DNA of 64,000 nt from Mesorhizobium huakuii. Its GTDB lineage: Bacteria; Pseudomonadota; Alphaproteobacteria; Rhizobiales; Rhizobiaceae. Shown here piece after piece: positions 1 to 7,974 of this stretch (its first letter is position 1; every line of letters starts with the position of its first letter). The position numbers were made by a program, and so were the translations under genes. The stretch covers positions 5,204,001-5,268,000 of the forward strand of contig NZ_CP050296.1 in the NCBI RefSeq assembly GCF_014189455.1. Reading direction: 5' to 3'. A model generated the notes under the pieces. The model searched no databases. It had not been told where the DNA came from and was given only the letters and a program-made list of their open reading frames with translations.

Positions 1-254
1 TGGCCCAGCCTGCCGAGCAACTGGAGGGCATCGCCTCACGCGAGATCATCGACGCGCTGCAGGCGATCAGCCCCGATCGCCGCGCCGCCCTTGTCATGGT
101 CGCCATCGAAGGCTTTTCCTATGCCGAGGCCGCCAACATTCTGGGCGTGCCCGCCGGCACGCTGATGTCGCGCATTGCGCGCGGGCGTGAGGAATTGCGC
201 GGCTTGCTGGATGACACGGCGCGCCGCCGCGCGATAAGGATCGTCGAGAAATGA
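1..254 (+). CDS. ECF-type RNA polymerase sigma factor, C-terminal part
   Basis: The window opens inside this gene; about 83 residues remain, read from base 3 to a TGA at 252-254. They match sigma-70 region 4: the stretch from ISPDRRAALV through FSYAEAANILGVPAGTLMSR is the region 4.2 helix-turn-helix that contacts the -35 element, followed by ARGREELR. This is typical of small extracytoplasmic-function sigma factors that lack regions 1 and 3. The stop overlaps the ATG of the next gene (ATGA at 251-254), whose product looks like a membrane anti-sigma factor, so the two form a translationally coupled regulatory pair. The N-terminal region 2 lies outside the window. Confidence 0.85.
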   Translation, partial: AQPAEQLEGIASREIIDALQAISPDRRAALVMVAIEGFSYAEAANILGVPAGTLMSRIARGREELRGLLDDTARRRAIRIVEK

Positions 255-1041
255 TCCGCCGCGATTTTTCAGAACGTGACATCCACATGGCGCTCGACGG
301 CGAACTGCCGACCGACGAGCGCGCCGCCTATGATGCCTGGCTCGATGCCAATCCCGAGATGAAGGCCAGAAGCGCCCGCTTCACAGCTGACCGGGAGGCA
401 TTGCGCTCGGCCTTTGCCGGCGTGCTGGATGAGCCTGTTCCCGCGCGCTTGCGCAAGGTGGTGCTCGGCGAAGCGCCTGTTAGGGCCGCGGTGCCACGCT
501 CGCGCTGGTGGCTTGCCGCTGCCGCGGCCGTGCTTTTGGCCACGGGCGGATTTGGCGGCTACTTTGCCGGCATTGATGGCATCGGACAGGAGGATCCGGC
601 GGAGGATCGGCTCGCCGAACAGGCAATTGCCGCCCATGTCATCTACGCCGCCGAGAAGCGGCATGCGGTGGAAGTGCCGGCCAGCGACAAGGATCATCTG
701 CAGACCTGGCTGTCCAACCGGGTCGGGCTGAAGCTGGTGGCGCCGGATCTGACCGCGAACGGTTTTCAACTGGTCGGCGGCCGGTTGCTGCCGGCCGGCG
801 AAGCCAAGGCCGCGATGCTGCTCTACGAGGACGACAAGGGCGAGCGCATATCGCTTTTCGTCACCGCGAATCGGCTGAGAATGCCAAGGGCACCTATGCT
901 TCGGCGCAGGACGGCCCGCAGGCCGTCTACTGGCTGGACAAGGGCTATGGCTGCGCTGTCGTCGGCTCGTTGCCGCGCGAGCAATTGGCGGTCGTGGCCA
1001 AGAGTGCCTATGGCCAGCTTCTGGCAGGCCTCGCAAGCTGA
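251..1041 (+). CDS. Membrane anti-sigma factor (frameshifted as sequenced)
   Basis: Predicted partner of the upstream ECF sigma factor. Residues 1-70 form a cytoplasmic domain of the anti-sigma type (IHMALDGELPTDERAAY), residues 86-106 are one membrane segment (WWLAAAAAVLLATGG), and the rest is periplasmic. The 251 frame stays open to 1159, but after SLFVTAN near base 868 it becomes low-complexity Arg/Ala text. The next frame from base 868 reads ESAENAKGTYASAQDGPQ and continues to LLAGLAS, stopping at 1041, as expected for the conserved C-terminus. One missing G (GCGAA for GCGGAA) explains this. Restored length is about 263 residues. The zinc ligands of classical ZAS anti-sigma factors are not evident. 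Confidence 0.75.
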
Positions 1042-1162
1042 GTGGGCCGCAATTGTTCACGGCCGGTGGCCTATCAAAACAGCGATCCTGTTCAAAGCCC
1101 GCGGGCTTCCTTGCCGGCGCGGAAACTGTCACAATTCGGCCCTAATCAAGGAGCGATAGCGC

Positions 1163-2356
1163 TTGATGAATACCGGCGCTTCAGCCGGTGTTTGCGACGC
1201 TTTTGACCGGGGCCGTTTCCGCAACGCAATCGAGGTTTTCTCAAGTCGCATGCCTGCCGAGATCCGCACGGCCCGCGCGTCTGACGTCGATGATCTCGCC
1301 GCCATCGAGAAAGCCGTTTTCTCGAGCGATCGCATTTCCCGTCGCTCCTTTCGCCTGTTCATTGAGCGCGAGACCGCCGAGACGCTGGTCGCCGAAGTCG
1401 ATGGCCGAGTCGCCGGCTACGCGATCGTGCTGTTTCGCAAGGGCAGTGGGGTGGCGCGGCTTTACTCCATAGCCACGGGTCCATTTTTTGGCGGGCTGGG
1501 TGTCGGCCGCATGCTGCTCGCGTCGGCGGAAGACGCAGCCTTCGAACACGACCGCATGATGCTGCGCCTCGAAGTGCGTGAGGACAACAGCCGGGCCATC
1601 CGCATCTACGAGCAGGCCGGCTACCGCAAGATTGGCCGTGAGCCGGGCTACTATGAGGATGGCGAGACCGCACTTCGCTATGAGAAAACCTTGCGCGGCG
1701 ACGTTCCGATCGCCACCAGGGTGCCGTTCTATCAGCAGACCTGCGAGTTCACCTGCGGCCCATGCTGCCTGATGATGGCCATGGCCAATTTCGACCGCGC
1801 CTTCGTGCCCGATCCCGTGATGGAAATCCGCCTCTGGCGCGAGGCGACGACCGTCTTCATGATGTCGGGGCCGGGCGGCTGCGAGCCGTTTGGCCTTGCT
1901 GTGTCGGGGTACGAAAGCGGGCTCGCGGCGGAGATTTTCGTTTCCTTCTACGGCGCGCTGTTCCTGCAATCGGTGCGCAGCGAGGACAAGCGCCGGGTCA
2001 TGGAACTGGCCCAGGTCGACTTTCGCCGCCGCGCGGAACTATACGGCATCCCGGTGAATTACCGCTCATTCAGCATCGATGACATCCGAACCGCGATCGC
2101 TGCGGGAAAACTGGTGCTGGTGCTGATCAGCGGCTTCCTGATGTTCGGCAAGAAGGTACCGCACTGGGTGCTGGCCATAGGCGATGATGGCGATCATATT
2201 CTGATCCACGATCCCTGGGTCGAGGACGAAAGGCAGGAAACCATCCTTGATGCCGCCAACATTCCCGTGCCCTACGGCATCTTCATGAACATGGCGCAGT
2301 TCGGCCGCGACGGACTGCGTGCCGCCATAACTTTGGGGAAGCGCGACACACAATGA
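1163..2356 (+). CDS. GNAT acetyltransferase fused to a C39-like cysteine peptidase
   Basis: A two-domain protein of 397 residues. Residues about 33-178 are a GNAT N-acetyltransferase of the RimI kind (GLGVGRMLLASAE for acetyl-CoA, then EVREDNSRAIRIYEQAGY). Residues about 186-390 are a papain-like C39-type peptidase domain with an apparently complete triad: Cys198 in QQTCEFTCGP, His334 in PHWVLA and Asp350 in HDPW. AAGGAG lies 9 bases before the TTG at 1163; ATG codons at 1166 and 1250 are alternatives, and 1250 fits the start of the GNAT fold best. The TGA overlaps the ATG of the ATP-grasp gene, so the two are co-translated. The substrate is unknown; a peptide or peptide-like product made by the ligase is the obvious candidate. 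Confidence 0.85.
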   Translation: MMNTGASAGVCDAFDRGRFRNAIEVFSSRMPAEIRTARASDVDDLAAIEKAVFSSDRISRRSFRLFIERETAETLVAEVDGRVAGYAIVLFRKGSGVARLYSIATGPFFGGLGVGRMLLASAEDAAFEHDRMMLRLEVREDNSRAIRIYEQAGYRKIGREPGYYEDGETALRYEKTLRGDVPIATRVPFYQQTCEFTCGPCCLMMAMANFDRAFVPDPVMEIRLWREATTVFMMSGPGGCEPFGLAVSGYESGLAAEIFVSFYGALFLQSVRSEDKRRVMELAQVDFRRRAELYGIPVNYRSFSIDDIRTAIAAGKLVLVLISGFLMFGKKVPHWVLAIGDDGDHILIHDPWVEDERQETILDAANIPVPYGIFMNMAQFGRDGLRAAITLGKRDTQ

Positions 2357-3819
2357 CCTGGGTCATCCTTACCGGCCGGCAGAGCGATCTCGACCAGGTG
2401 GCGACACCGCACAAGATCATCACCAATCGCGATTATCTCGCGCATCCGTCGCTGTTCCGCGGCCAGCGGCCGAAGGTCATCAACCTGTCGAACAACTATG
2501 GCTACCAGAGCCGCGGCTACTATGCCTCGCTGCTGGCGAGTTCGCGCGGCCACAAGGTCATCCCGACCGTCGAGACGATGATCGACCTGTCGGAGCGCAA
2601 GCTCTACGAACATGCGCTGCCGGAGCTGGAACTGGCGCTCAACAAATGCCGCAAGGACCTCGGCGGCGCCTTTCCGGCCAAGGTGTGCATCTTCTTCGGC
2701 ATCGGGCCGTCGAAGGTGTGGGACCGCTTCGCGAAGCTCCTGTTCGACTGGTTCCGGGCGCCGGCGCTCGAGGTCCATATCAAGGACAGCGCCGAATGGG
2801 CGTCGATCCGCAAGATCGGCTTCCATCCGCTGGCGCGCATGACCGAGGACGAAGAAAAGAGCTTCATCCAGTGCCTGGAGACCTACACCAACCGCGAATG
2901 GCGCGACACCAAGGGGCGCACGCCGGCGCGCTACACTTTCGCCACGCTGGTCGATCCGCATGAGGAATTGCCGCCGTCGGAAATCTCGTCGCTGCGCTAC
3001 TGGGCCAAGATCGCCGAAAAGATGGGCGTCGAAATCGAGCCGATCACCAAAAAGGATCTCGCCAAGCTCGCGAACTACGATGCGCTGTTCATCCGCGAGA
3101 CCACCTCGATCTCCAACCACACCTATCGCTTCGCCCGCCGCGCCCAGCAGGAAGGCATGCCGGTCATCGACGATCCGCTGTCGATGATCCGCTGCACCAA
3201 CAAGGTCTATCTCAACGAACTGATGTCCTACAACAAGGTGCCGGTGCCGCCGACAGTGATGATCGCTGGCACCTCTGACTTCGAACTGGCGGCACAGACG
3301 CTTGGCTTCCCGCTGGTGTTGAAGATTCCGGACTCCTCCTTCTCGCGCGGGGTCAAGAAATGCGAGAACCTAGAGGAACTGACACGGCTTGCGACCGAAT
3401 GGCTGGAGGATTCCGACCTCCTCATCGCCCAGAAATTCATTCCAACCGAATATGACTGGCGCGTCGGCGTGCTCGGCGGCCAGCCGCTGTTTGCCGTGCA
3501 CTATCTGATGGCCAAGAAGCACTGGCAGATCGTCAACCACAAGGCCAATGGCAAGCCCGACCAGGGCGGTATCAAGACCTTCACCCTGAAGGAGACGCCG
3601 CCCCATGTCGTCGAGACCGCGGTCAAGGCGGCACGCTGCATCGGCGATGGCCTTTACGGCGTCGACCTCAAGGAGACCAAGGACGGCGTCTTCGTCATCG
3701 AGGTCAACGACAACCCCAATCTCGACCATGGCTGGGAGGATTCTGGCGAGAAGGACGAGGTCTGGGTGCGGTTGACGCAGTGGTTCCTGGAGCGGCTCGA
3801 CCGGCCAGGACGACAATAG
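2353..3819 (+). CDS. RimK-like ATP-grasp ligase with N-terminal RLAN-type domain
   Basis: 488 residues. The first 150 or so do not belong to the ATP-grasp fold and resemble the RLAN domain seen in front of RimK-like ligases (KVINLSNNYGYQSRGYYASLLA). Residues about 240-485 are the ATP-grasp module: LVLKIPDSSFSRGVKK carries the ATP-binding lysine, EYDWRVGVLGG follows, and VIEVNDNPNLDHGWED supplies the Glu/Asn metal ligands. RimK-family enzymes form amide bonds between a carboxylate and an amine, classically adding glutamates to ribosomal protein S6. This protein is much longer than RimK (about 300 residues) and is coupled to an acetyltransferase-peptidase, which points to a peptide-type product rather than S6 modification. 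That last step is inference. Confidence 0.85.
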   Translation: MTWVILTGRQSDLDQVATPHKIITNRDYLAHPSLFRGQRPKVINLSNNYGYQSRGYYASLLASSRGHKVIPTVETMIDLSERKLYEHALPELELALNKCRKDLGGAFPAKVCIFFGIGPSKVWDRFAKLLFDWFRAPALEVHIKDSAEWASIRKIGFHPLARMTEDEEKSFIQCLETYTNREWRDTKGRTPARYTFATLVDPHEELPPSEISSLRYWAKIAEKMGVEIEPITKKDLAKLANYDALFIRETTSISNHTYRFARRAQQEGMPVIDDPLSMIRCTNKVYLNELMSYNKVPVPPTVMIAGTSDFELAAQTLGFPLVLKIPDSSFSRGVKKCENLEELTRLATEWLEDSDLLIAQKFIPTEYDWRVGVLGGQPLFAVHYLMAKKHWQIVNHKANGKPDQGGIKTFTLKETPPHVVETAVKAARCIGDGLYGVDLKETKDGVFVIEVNDNPNLDHGWEDSGEKDEVWVRLTQWFLERLDRPGRQ

Positions 3820-3837
3820 TTCAACTGGAGCCGCTCT

Positions 3838-3899
3838 ATCTCTTTGTTTTGAAGCAATTCCTGTGGGAAAACCGCTTCACACTTTTCCTGGAATTGCTC
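3838..3899. repeat. Palindromic intergenic repeat, copy 1
   Basis: The element contains AGCAATTCC at 3853-3861 and its complement GGAATTGCT at 3890-3898 around a conserved core (AAAACCGCTTCACACTTTTCC). The same element is present in inverted orientation at 50410-50467. It lies between the ATP-grasp gene and the DUF3303 gene. The DUF3303 reading frame happens to stay open through it, which would add about 43 spurious N-terminal residues if the longest ORF were taken. Confidence 0.8.
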
Positions 3900-3908
3900 G
3901 GGGGAAAC

Positions 3909-4181
3909 ATGCAGTTCATCGTGATCGAGGATTTCACCGACTGCGATCGCAAGGATATCTATCGCCGCTTCCGCGATCGGGGCCGCCTGAAGCCGGAGGA
4001 ACTTGTCGTGCACCACAGCTGGATCGCGGCGGATATGAGCCGCTGCTTCCTGCTCGTGGAGACGGACGACGTCACGCTGCTGCAGCGCTGGGTCATCGAA
4101 TGGGCTGATCTGGTCGAGTTCGAGATCATTCCCGTGGCGACGAACAAGGATATGGTGGCGGCCTTGAGCGGGCACCTCTGA
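3909..4181 (+). CDS. DUF3303 family small protein
   Basis: A 90-residue protein starting MQFIVIEDF with motifs of the DUF3303 family (HHSWIAADMSRCFLLVETDD, WADLVEFEIIPV). The family is a small alpha/beta, dimeric ferredoxin-like barrel of unknown biochemical role. The ATG at 3909 is preceded by GGGGGAAAC and lies just beyond a repeat element, so I reject the longer start at 3780. It follows the GNAT-peptidase/ATP-grasp pair on the same strand after about 90 bases that contain the repeat. Whether it belongs to that transcription unit cannot be told from sequence alone. Confidence 0.8.
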   Translation: MQFIVIEDFTDCDRKDIYRRFRDRGRLKPEELVVHHSWIAADMSRCFLLVETDDVTLLQRWVIEWADLVEFEIIPVATNKDMVAALSGHL

Positions 4182-4199
4182 TCATCGCAGTCTGTGAGA

Positions 4200-5117
4200 T
4201 CAACGCAGCGCCGGCGAGCCCACCGCGCGCTGGCATTCGTTGATCAGCCAATCGCGGAACGCTGCCACGACATCGCGCCTGGCGCTGCGCTCCGGAATGG
4301 TCAGGCAATAGGGCAGACGCAACGCGATCGCCCTGGCGGCGGGCCGGACAAGCCTGCCATCCTCCACCGCTTGCGCACAATAGACCCCTTGCGCCAGCGC
4401 CACACCCAGCCCCGAAATGGCGAGATCGAGTGCCGCACGCGACGAGTTGGCCGACAGGCCGCGTTGCGCTGCCCGGCCGGGCTGGACACCGGCAGCTTCG
4501 AACCAGTTGCGCCAGGACGGAAACGAGGCGCCGGTCGGCCCCCAGTCGGTATGGATCAGCGGCAGCCCGGCGAGCGGACCGCCATCCGCCTTGATCGCGC
4601 TGGCAAGGCCCGGCGCGCAGACGGGATAGACGGCGTCCCGGGCGATGTCCTCTGTCGGGTGCTCGCGATAGTGCGGACCGTAGGAGAGCCTGATGTCGAT
4701 CAGCTCACGATCGAACGGCACCGGGTCGTCGTCACCGCGCAGAGATATGTCGGCGGCGCCATGGCCGGCGACGAAGCCGGCAAGACGCTGCGAGAGCCAG
4801 CCCATGGCCATGGATGGCGGCACAGAGACCACCAGGCGCGGGCGGAATGCATCGCCGCCCAATTCGCGCGAGACACTGCCGATTTCCTGGAAGGCCATGG
4901 TCAGCCGCGGCAGCATCTCCACGCCAGCCTCGGTGAGCACAACTCTGCGGTTGACCCGATGAAACAGCTTGCGCCCCATCTGTTCCTCGACGGTGCGGAT
5001 AAGCTGGCTGACAGCTGCCGCCGAGACCGAAAGCTCCTCCGCCGCCGCGGCAAAGCTGCCCGTGCGCGCCGCGGCCTCGAAGGCCTGAAGTCCTTTCAGG
5101 GATGGAGATGTGACCAT
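4200..5117 (-). CDS. LysR family transcriptional regulator, GcvA-like
   Basis: About 305 residues from the ATG at 5117; a TTG at 5126 is also possible. The N-terminal winged helix-turn-helix reads LKGLQAFEAAARTGSFAAAAEELSVS and then VSQLIRTVEEQMGRKLFHR, followed by a periplasmic-binding-like effector domain. The ALDLAISGLGVALAQG stretch is typical of the GcvA/AmpR branch. It is divergent from the desaturase gene at 5231, separated by about 113 bases that carry three imperfect repeats. The arrangement suggests autoregulation and control of the desaturase. The inducer is unknown. Confidence 0.88.
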   Translation of the reverse strand: MVTSPSLKGLQAFEAAARTGSFAAAAEELSVSAAAVSQLIRTVEEQMGRKLFHRVNRRVVLTEAGVEMLPRLTMAFQEIGSVSRELGGDAFRPRLVVSVPPSMAMGWLSQRLAGFVAGHGAADISLRGDDDPVPFDRELIDIRLSYGPHYREHPTEDIARDAVYPVCAPGLASAIKADGGPLAGLPLIHTDWGPTGASFPSWRNWFEAAGVQPGRAAQRGLSANSSRAALDLAISGLGVALAQGVYCAQAVEDGRLVRPAARAIALRLPYCLTIPERSARRDVVAAFRDWLINECQRAVGSPALR

Positions 5118-5137
5118 GATTCCCAAATAGATAAGGT

Positions 5138-5207
5138 AAGCTTATTCAAATCGCAGGAATCGTCGTTTTTGGAAAGCTTTTTCAACGATTAGAGTAGGCC
5201 TCATCAA
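5138..5207. promoter_or_regulatory. Triplicated LysR-type operator candidates
   Basis: Three related 12-base sequences lie in the divergent intergenic region: AAGCTTATTCAA (5138-5149), AAGCTTTTTCAA (5174-5185) and AGGCCTCATCAA (5196-5207). The first and third are both followed by ATCGC. Multiple sites spanning both promoters are usual for LysR regulators. The assignment rests only on position and repetition. Confidence 0.45.
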
Positions 5208-5230
5208 ATCGCCAGCTTGGATCGAAGCCG

Positions 5231-6121
5231 ATGGACCATCGCGACATCATCGCGTCACTAACCCCGGAAGAGCGCAGTCGCCTGACCGCCAAGTCCGATG
5301 CTGCGGGTCTCGTGCAGCTCGGCGCCCACTGGGGTGCGATTGTGGCCCTTGGATCGCTGATTGCAGCCAAGGTACCATTCTGGCCGTTGCTGATGCTGCC
5401 GCAAGGCATCCTGATCGTGTTCCTGTTCACGCTGCTGCACGAGACGGTTCATCGCACCGCCTTCGAGACGCAGTGGTTGAACGATGCCGTGGCGCGGATC
5501 TGCAGCCTGGCGCTGGCGCTGCCGGCCGACTGGTTCCGCTATTTCCATTTCGCCCATCACCGCTTCACGCAGGACCCCGAGAACGATCCGGAGCTGGCCT
5601 TTCCCAAACCGGAAACGCTGCGGCAGTATCTCGTGCATGTTTCCGGCATCCCGCTGTGGTGGGGCCATCTCAAGACGCTCTACGCCAATGCCTTTGGCGG
5701 CAGCCAGGAAAGCTATGTGCCGCCGAAAGGCCGGCCCAAGGTGCGAGCCGAAGCGCGTGCCATGATTGCCTTCTATGCCGTCGTCTTTCTGCTCGCCGTT
5801 TATTTCCGGCTCACCGTGCTTCTCTATGTCTGGATCATTCCCGCTCTGCTCGGCCAGCCGTTTCTGCGCCTCTATCTCCTGGCCGAGCACGGCCGCTGTC
5901 CGTTCGTTGCCAACATGCTGGAGAATACAAGAACCACGCTGACCAATTGGGTGGTGCGCAAGTTGGCGTGGAACATGCCGTTCCATGCCGAGCATCATGC
6001 CTATCCCGGTGTGCCCTTTCATCAATTGCCGCAGTTTCACGCGCTGATCGAGCGGCATCTGAAGGTGGTCGAGCCCGGCTATGTCAGCTTCCACGAGAAA
6101 TATCTGGAAGCGCTGCGTTGA
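5231..6121 (+). CDS. Membrane fatty acid desaturase family protein
   Basis: 296 residues with the histidine clusters of the integral-membrane di-iron desaturase/hydroxylase superfamily: HETVH in LLHETVHRTAF, HFAHHRFTQDPENDPE, and HAEHHAYPG near the C-terminus. Hydrophobic segments lie at about residues 30-72, 85-97 and 177-215. Such enzymes use O2 to introduce double bonds or hydroxyls into acyl chains or small lipophilic substrates. It is divergent from a LysR regulator that probably controls it. The exact substrate cannot be read from the sequence; carotenoid or alkane hydroxylase-like members have similar motifs. Confidence 0.85.
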   Translation: MDHRDIIASLTPEERSRLTAKSDAAGLVQLGAHWGAIVALGSLIAAKVPFWPLLMLPQGILIVFLFTLLHETVHRTAFETQWLNDAVARICSLALALPADWFRYFHFAHHRFTQDPENDPELAFPKPETLRQYLVHVSGIPLWWGHLKTLYANAFGGSQESYVPPKGRPKVRAEARAMIAFYAVVFLLAVYFRLTVLLYVWIIPALLGQPFLRLYLLAEHGRCPFVANMLENTRTTLTNWVVRKLAWNMPFHAEHHAYPGVPFHQLPQFHALIERHLKVVEPGYVSFHEKYLEALR

Positions 6122-6180
6122 TGATGATGCGCAGTCGGCAGCCGGTCGCCCCCGCTTGAGGACGCGACCGGCGTGATGGG

Positions 6181-6936
6181 CTAGACCTGGGCGGTGCCGC
6201 CGTCGACGAACAGCTCGGCTCCGGTGACAAAGCTGGAATCATCAGAGGCCAGGAACACTGCCGCCTTGCCGATCTCGTTAGGGTCGCCGAGCCGCCCCAT
6301 CGGCACCTGGGTAGCGAGGAAATCAAGCAAACCCTTCTGCTGTTCGGCTTCGGGTCCGGCAAGCTCGGCGAGGCCTGTCGTACGGGTCGGACCGGGGCTG
6401 AGGATGTTGACGCGGATCTGTCGCTCCTTAAGGTCGATTATCCAACTGCGGGCAAAATTGCGCAGCGCAGCCTTCGACGCGCTATAGACGCTGAACGCCG
6501 CCGCGCCGGTTGAGCCAGCGGTCGAACCGGTCAGGATTACCGAGGCACCGTCGGCCAACAGTGCGAGCGCTTTCTGCACCGTGAACAGTACCGCCTTGAC
6601 GTTGCGGTCGAATGTCTCGTCGAAGTGCTGTTCGGTTATCTGGCCGAGCGGCAGCATGGAACCACCGCCGGCGTTAACCGAGAGCACATCGATACGGCCG
6701 CTTTGCGCTTTCACCTGAGCGTAGAGACGGTCGAGATCGGTGAAACTGGTCGAGTCGGCCTGGATACCGGTGGCGTTTTTGCCGATTGCCGCGACGGCCT
6801 TGTCGATCTCGGCCTGTCGCCGTCCGGTAATGTAGACATGCGCACCTTCCGCGGCGAAGCGCTTGGCAATGCCAAGGCCGATACCGCTGCTGCCGCCGGT
6901 AACCACGGCGATCTTTCCTTCGAGTTTGTTTGTCAT
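6181..6936 (-). CDS. SDR family oxidoreductase
   Basis: 251 residues. A classical short-chain dehydrogenase/reductase: [12 protein letters not shown] is the nucleotide-binding glycine motif, NAGGG follows strand 4, and the catalytic Ser and Tyr-x-x-x-Lys are in [21 protein letters not shown]. The reading frame is open to 7215, but ATG at 6936 ([12 protein letters not shown]) is the family start and has AAGGAGTGACG just upstream. The longer version would run through the divergent promoter and into the LysR gene. It is paired head to head with the LysR regulator at 7031. The substrate is unknown. Confidence 0.9.
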   Translation of the reverse strand: MTNKLEGKIAVVTGGSSGIGLGIAKRFAAEGAHVYITGRRQAEIDKAVAAIGKNATGIQADSTSFTDLDRLYAQVKAQSGRIDVLSVNAGGGSMLPLGQITEQHFDETFDRNVKAVLFTVQKALALLADGASVILTGSTAGSTGAAAFSVYSASKAALRNFARSWIIDLKERQIRVNILSPGPTRTTGLAELAGPEAEQQKGLLDFLATQVPMGRLGDPNEIGKAAVFLASDDSSFVTGAELFVDGGTAQV

Positions 6937-6996
6937 TTTCGTCACTCCTTGTTGTGGGTGACAGAGACATATGGACAGGTCGATCCTTTCGAAATA

Positions 6997-7020
6997 GCAA
7001 TGCTTGCAAACAATCATTGC
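6997..7020. promoter_or_regulatory. Inverted repeat operator between SDR and LysR genes
   Basis: GCAATG (6997-7002) and CATTGC (7015-7020) form a dyad with a 12-base spacer, just before the LysR start at 7031. The GCAAACAAT core sits between the arms. This position suits autorepression and activation of the divergent SDR gene. It also argues against starting LysR translation at 7004, inside the operator. Confidence 0.5.
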
Positions 7021-7030
7021 AGAATTGCTA

Positions 7031-7951
7031 ATGTCGAAAGCCCCGGATTTTGAAGGTTTGGCAATGTTTGCCAAGGTCGCGGAGGAGCGATCCTTTGCCG
7101 CCGCGGCACGTGTGCTTGGCCTGTCGGTGGCGACGGTGTCACGTGGCGTCAGCCGCCTGGAGGAGCGGCTTGGCGCGCGGCTTTTCAACCGGACGTCGCG
7201 CCGCCTGGCCCTCACGGATTTCGGTCATCGACTCGCCGAGCGTGCGTCTCGCCTTTACCGCGACGCGGAGGATGCCGAGAACGCGGTGCGAGAACTGTCG
7301 GCCAGTCCTCGCGGCCTTGTACGTCTGGCCGTTCCAATGTCGTTCGGGCTGAGGTGGGTGGCGCCGCTGCTTCCTGATTTCTTCAAGCTCTATCCTGACG
7401 TGTCGATCGACATGCATCTAAGCGATGCGGTCGTCGATCTGATCGGCGAGGGGTTCGATGCAGCTTTGCGGATTGCCGTGTTGCCGGATTCCTCGTTGGT
7501 TGCCCGGCGCTTGTGCAACATTGCGCCGTTCATCGTTGCGGCGCCATCCTATCTTGCCAGGCATGGCCGGCCGAGCACGCCACGCGAACTCGACGCACAT
7601 CACTGTCTTGGCTACGCCTATCGGCCGCGGCAGGACGTTTGGCATTTCAGCAATGCTGCGGGCGATGAAGAGGTTGTCACACCGTCCGGACCGTTGCGGG
7701 TCACCAATTCCGACGCCCTTGTTCCGACCGTGCTGGCCGGAACTGCGATCGCCGAACTGCCGGAGTTCATTGCCAGCGAGTATCTTGCCGACGGGCGTCT
7801 GGAAGCGATCCTGACCGATTGGACTTTGCCCAGGGGCGCGCTGTATTTTGTAACGCCGTCGGCCCGCGCGCGCCCGGCCAAAGTCGAGGCCGTCGCCGGT
7901 TTCATGGCTGCCCACCTGTCAAAACCGAGCTGGCAACCGATCCATCAATAG
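7031..7951 (+). CDS. LysR family transcriptional regulator
   Basis: 306 residues from ATG 7031 ([19 protein letters not shown]). The helix-turn-helix is [32 protein letters not shown], and the substrate-binding domain runs from about residue 95 ([14 protein letters not shown]). It belongs to the CrgA/DmlR-like branch, whose members often regulate a divergent oxidoreductase, here the SDR gene at 6181-6936. The upstream start at 7004 would lie inside an inverted repeat and is less likely. Confidence 0.9.
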   Translation: MSKAPDFEGLAMFAKVAEERSFAAAARVLGLSVATVSRGVSRLEERLGARLFNRTSRRLALTDFGHRLAERASRLYRDAEDAENAVRELSASPRGLVRLAVPMSFGLRWVAPLLPDFFKLYPDVSIDMHLSDAVVDLIGEGFDAALRIAVLPDSSLVARRLCNIAPFIVAAPSYLARHGRPSTPRELDAHHCLGYAYRPRQDVWHFSNAAGDEEVVTPSGPLRVTNSDALVPTVLAGTAIAELPEFIASEYLADGRLEAILTDWTLPRGALYFVTPSARARPAKVEAVAGFMAAHLSKPSWQPIHQ

Positions 7952-7974
7952 AGGGCAGGGCGCCCTCGGACGAA

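Noticed and set aside
269..1132. Long minus-strand ORF opposite the anti-sigma gene
   Set aside because: Its composition is Arg/Pro/His-rich with no recognisable domain, as expected for the antisense of a GC-rich coding frame.
2272..3120. Minus-strand ORF of 282 residues across the ATP-grasp gene
   Set aside because: Antisense of the RimK-like gene; RimK-like and GNAT-C39 domains are clear on the plus strand.
4200..5192. Plus-strand ORF of 332 residues over the LysR gene
   Set aside because: It lies opposite a clear LysR gene and has shadow-type composition.
6937..7215. N-terminal extension of the SDR protein
   Set aside because: It would run through the divergent promoter and part of the LysR gene; ATG 6936 has a good ribosome site and matches the family start.
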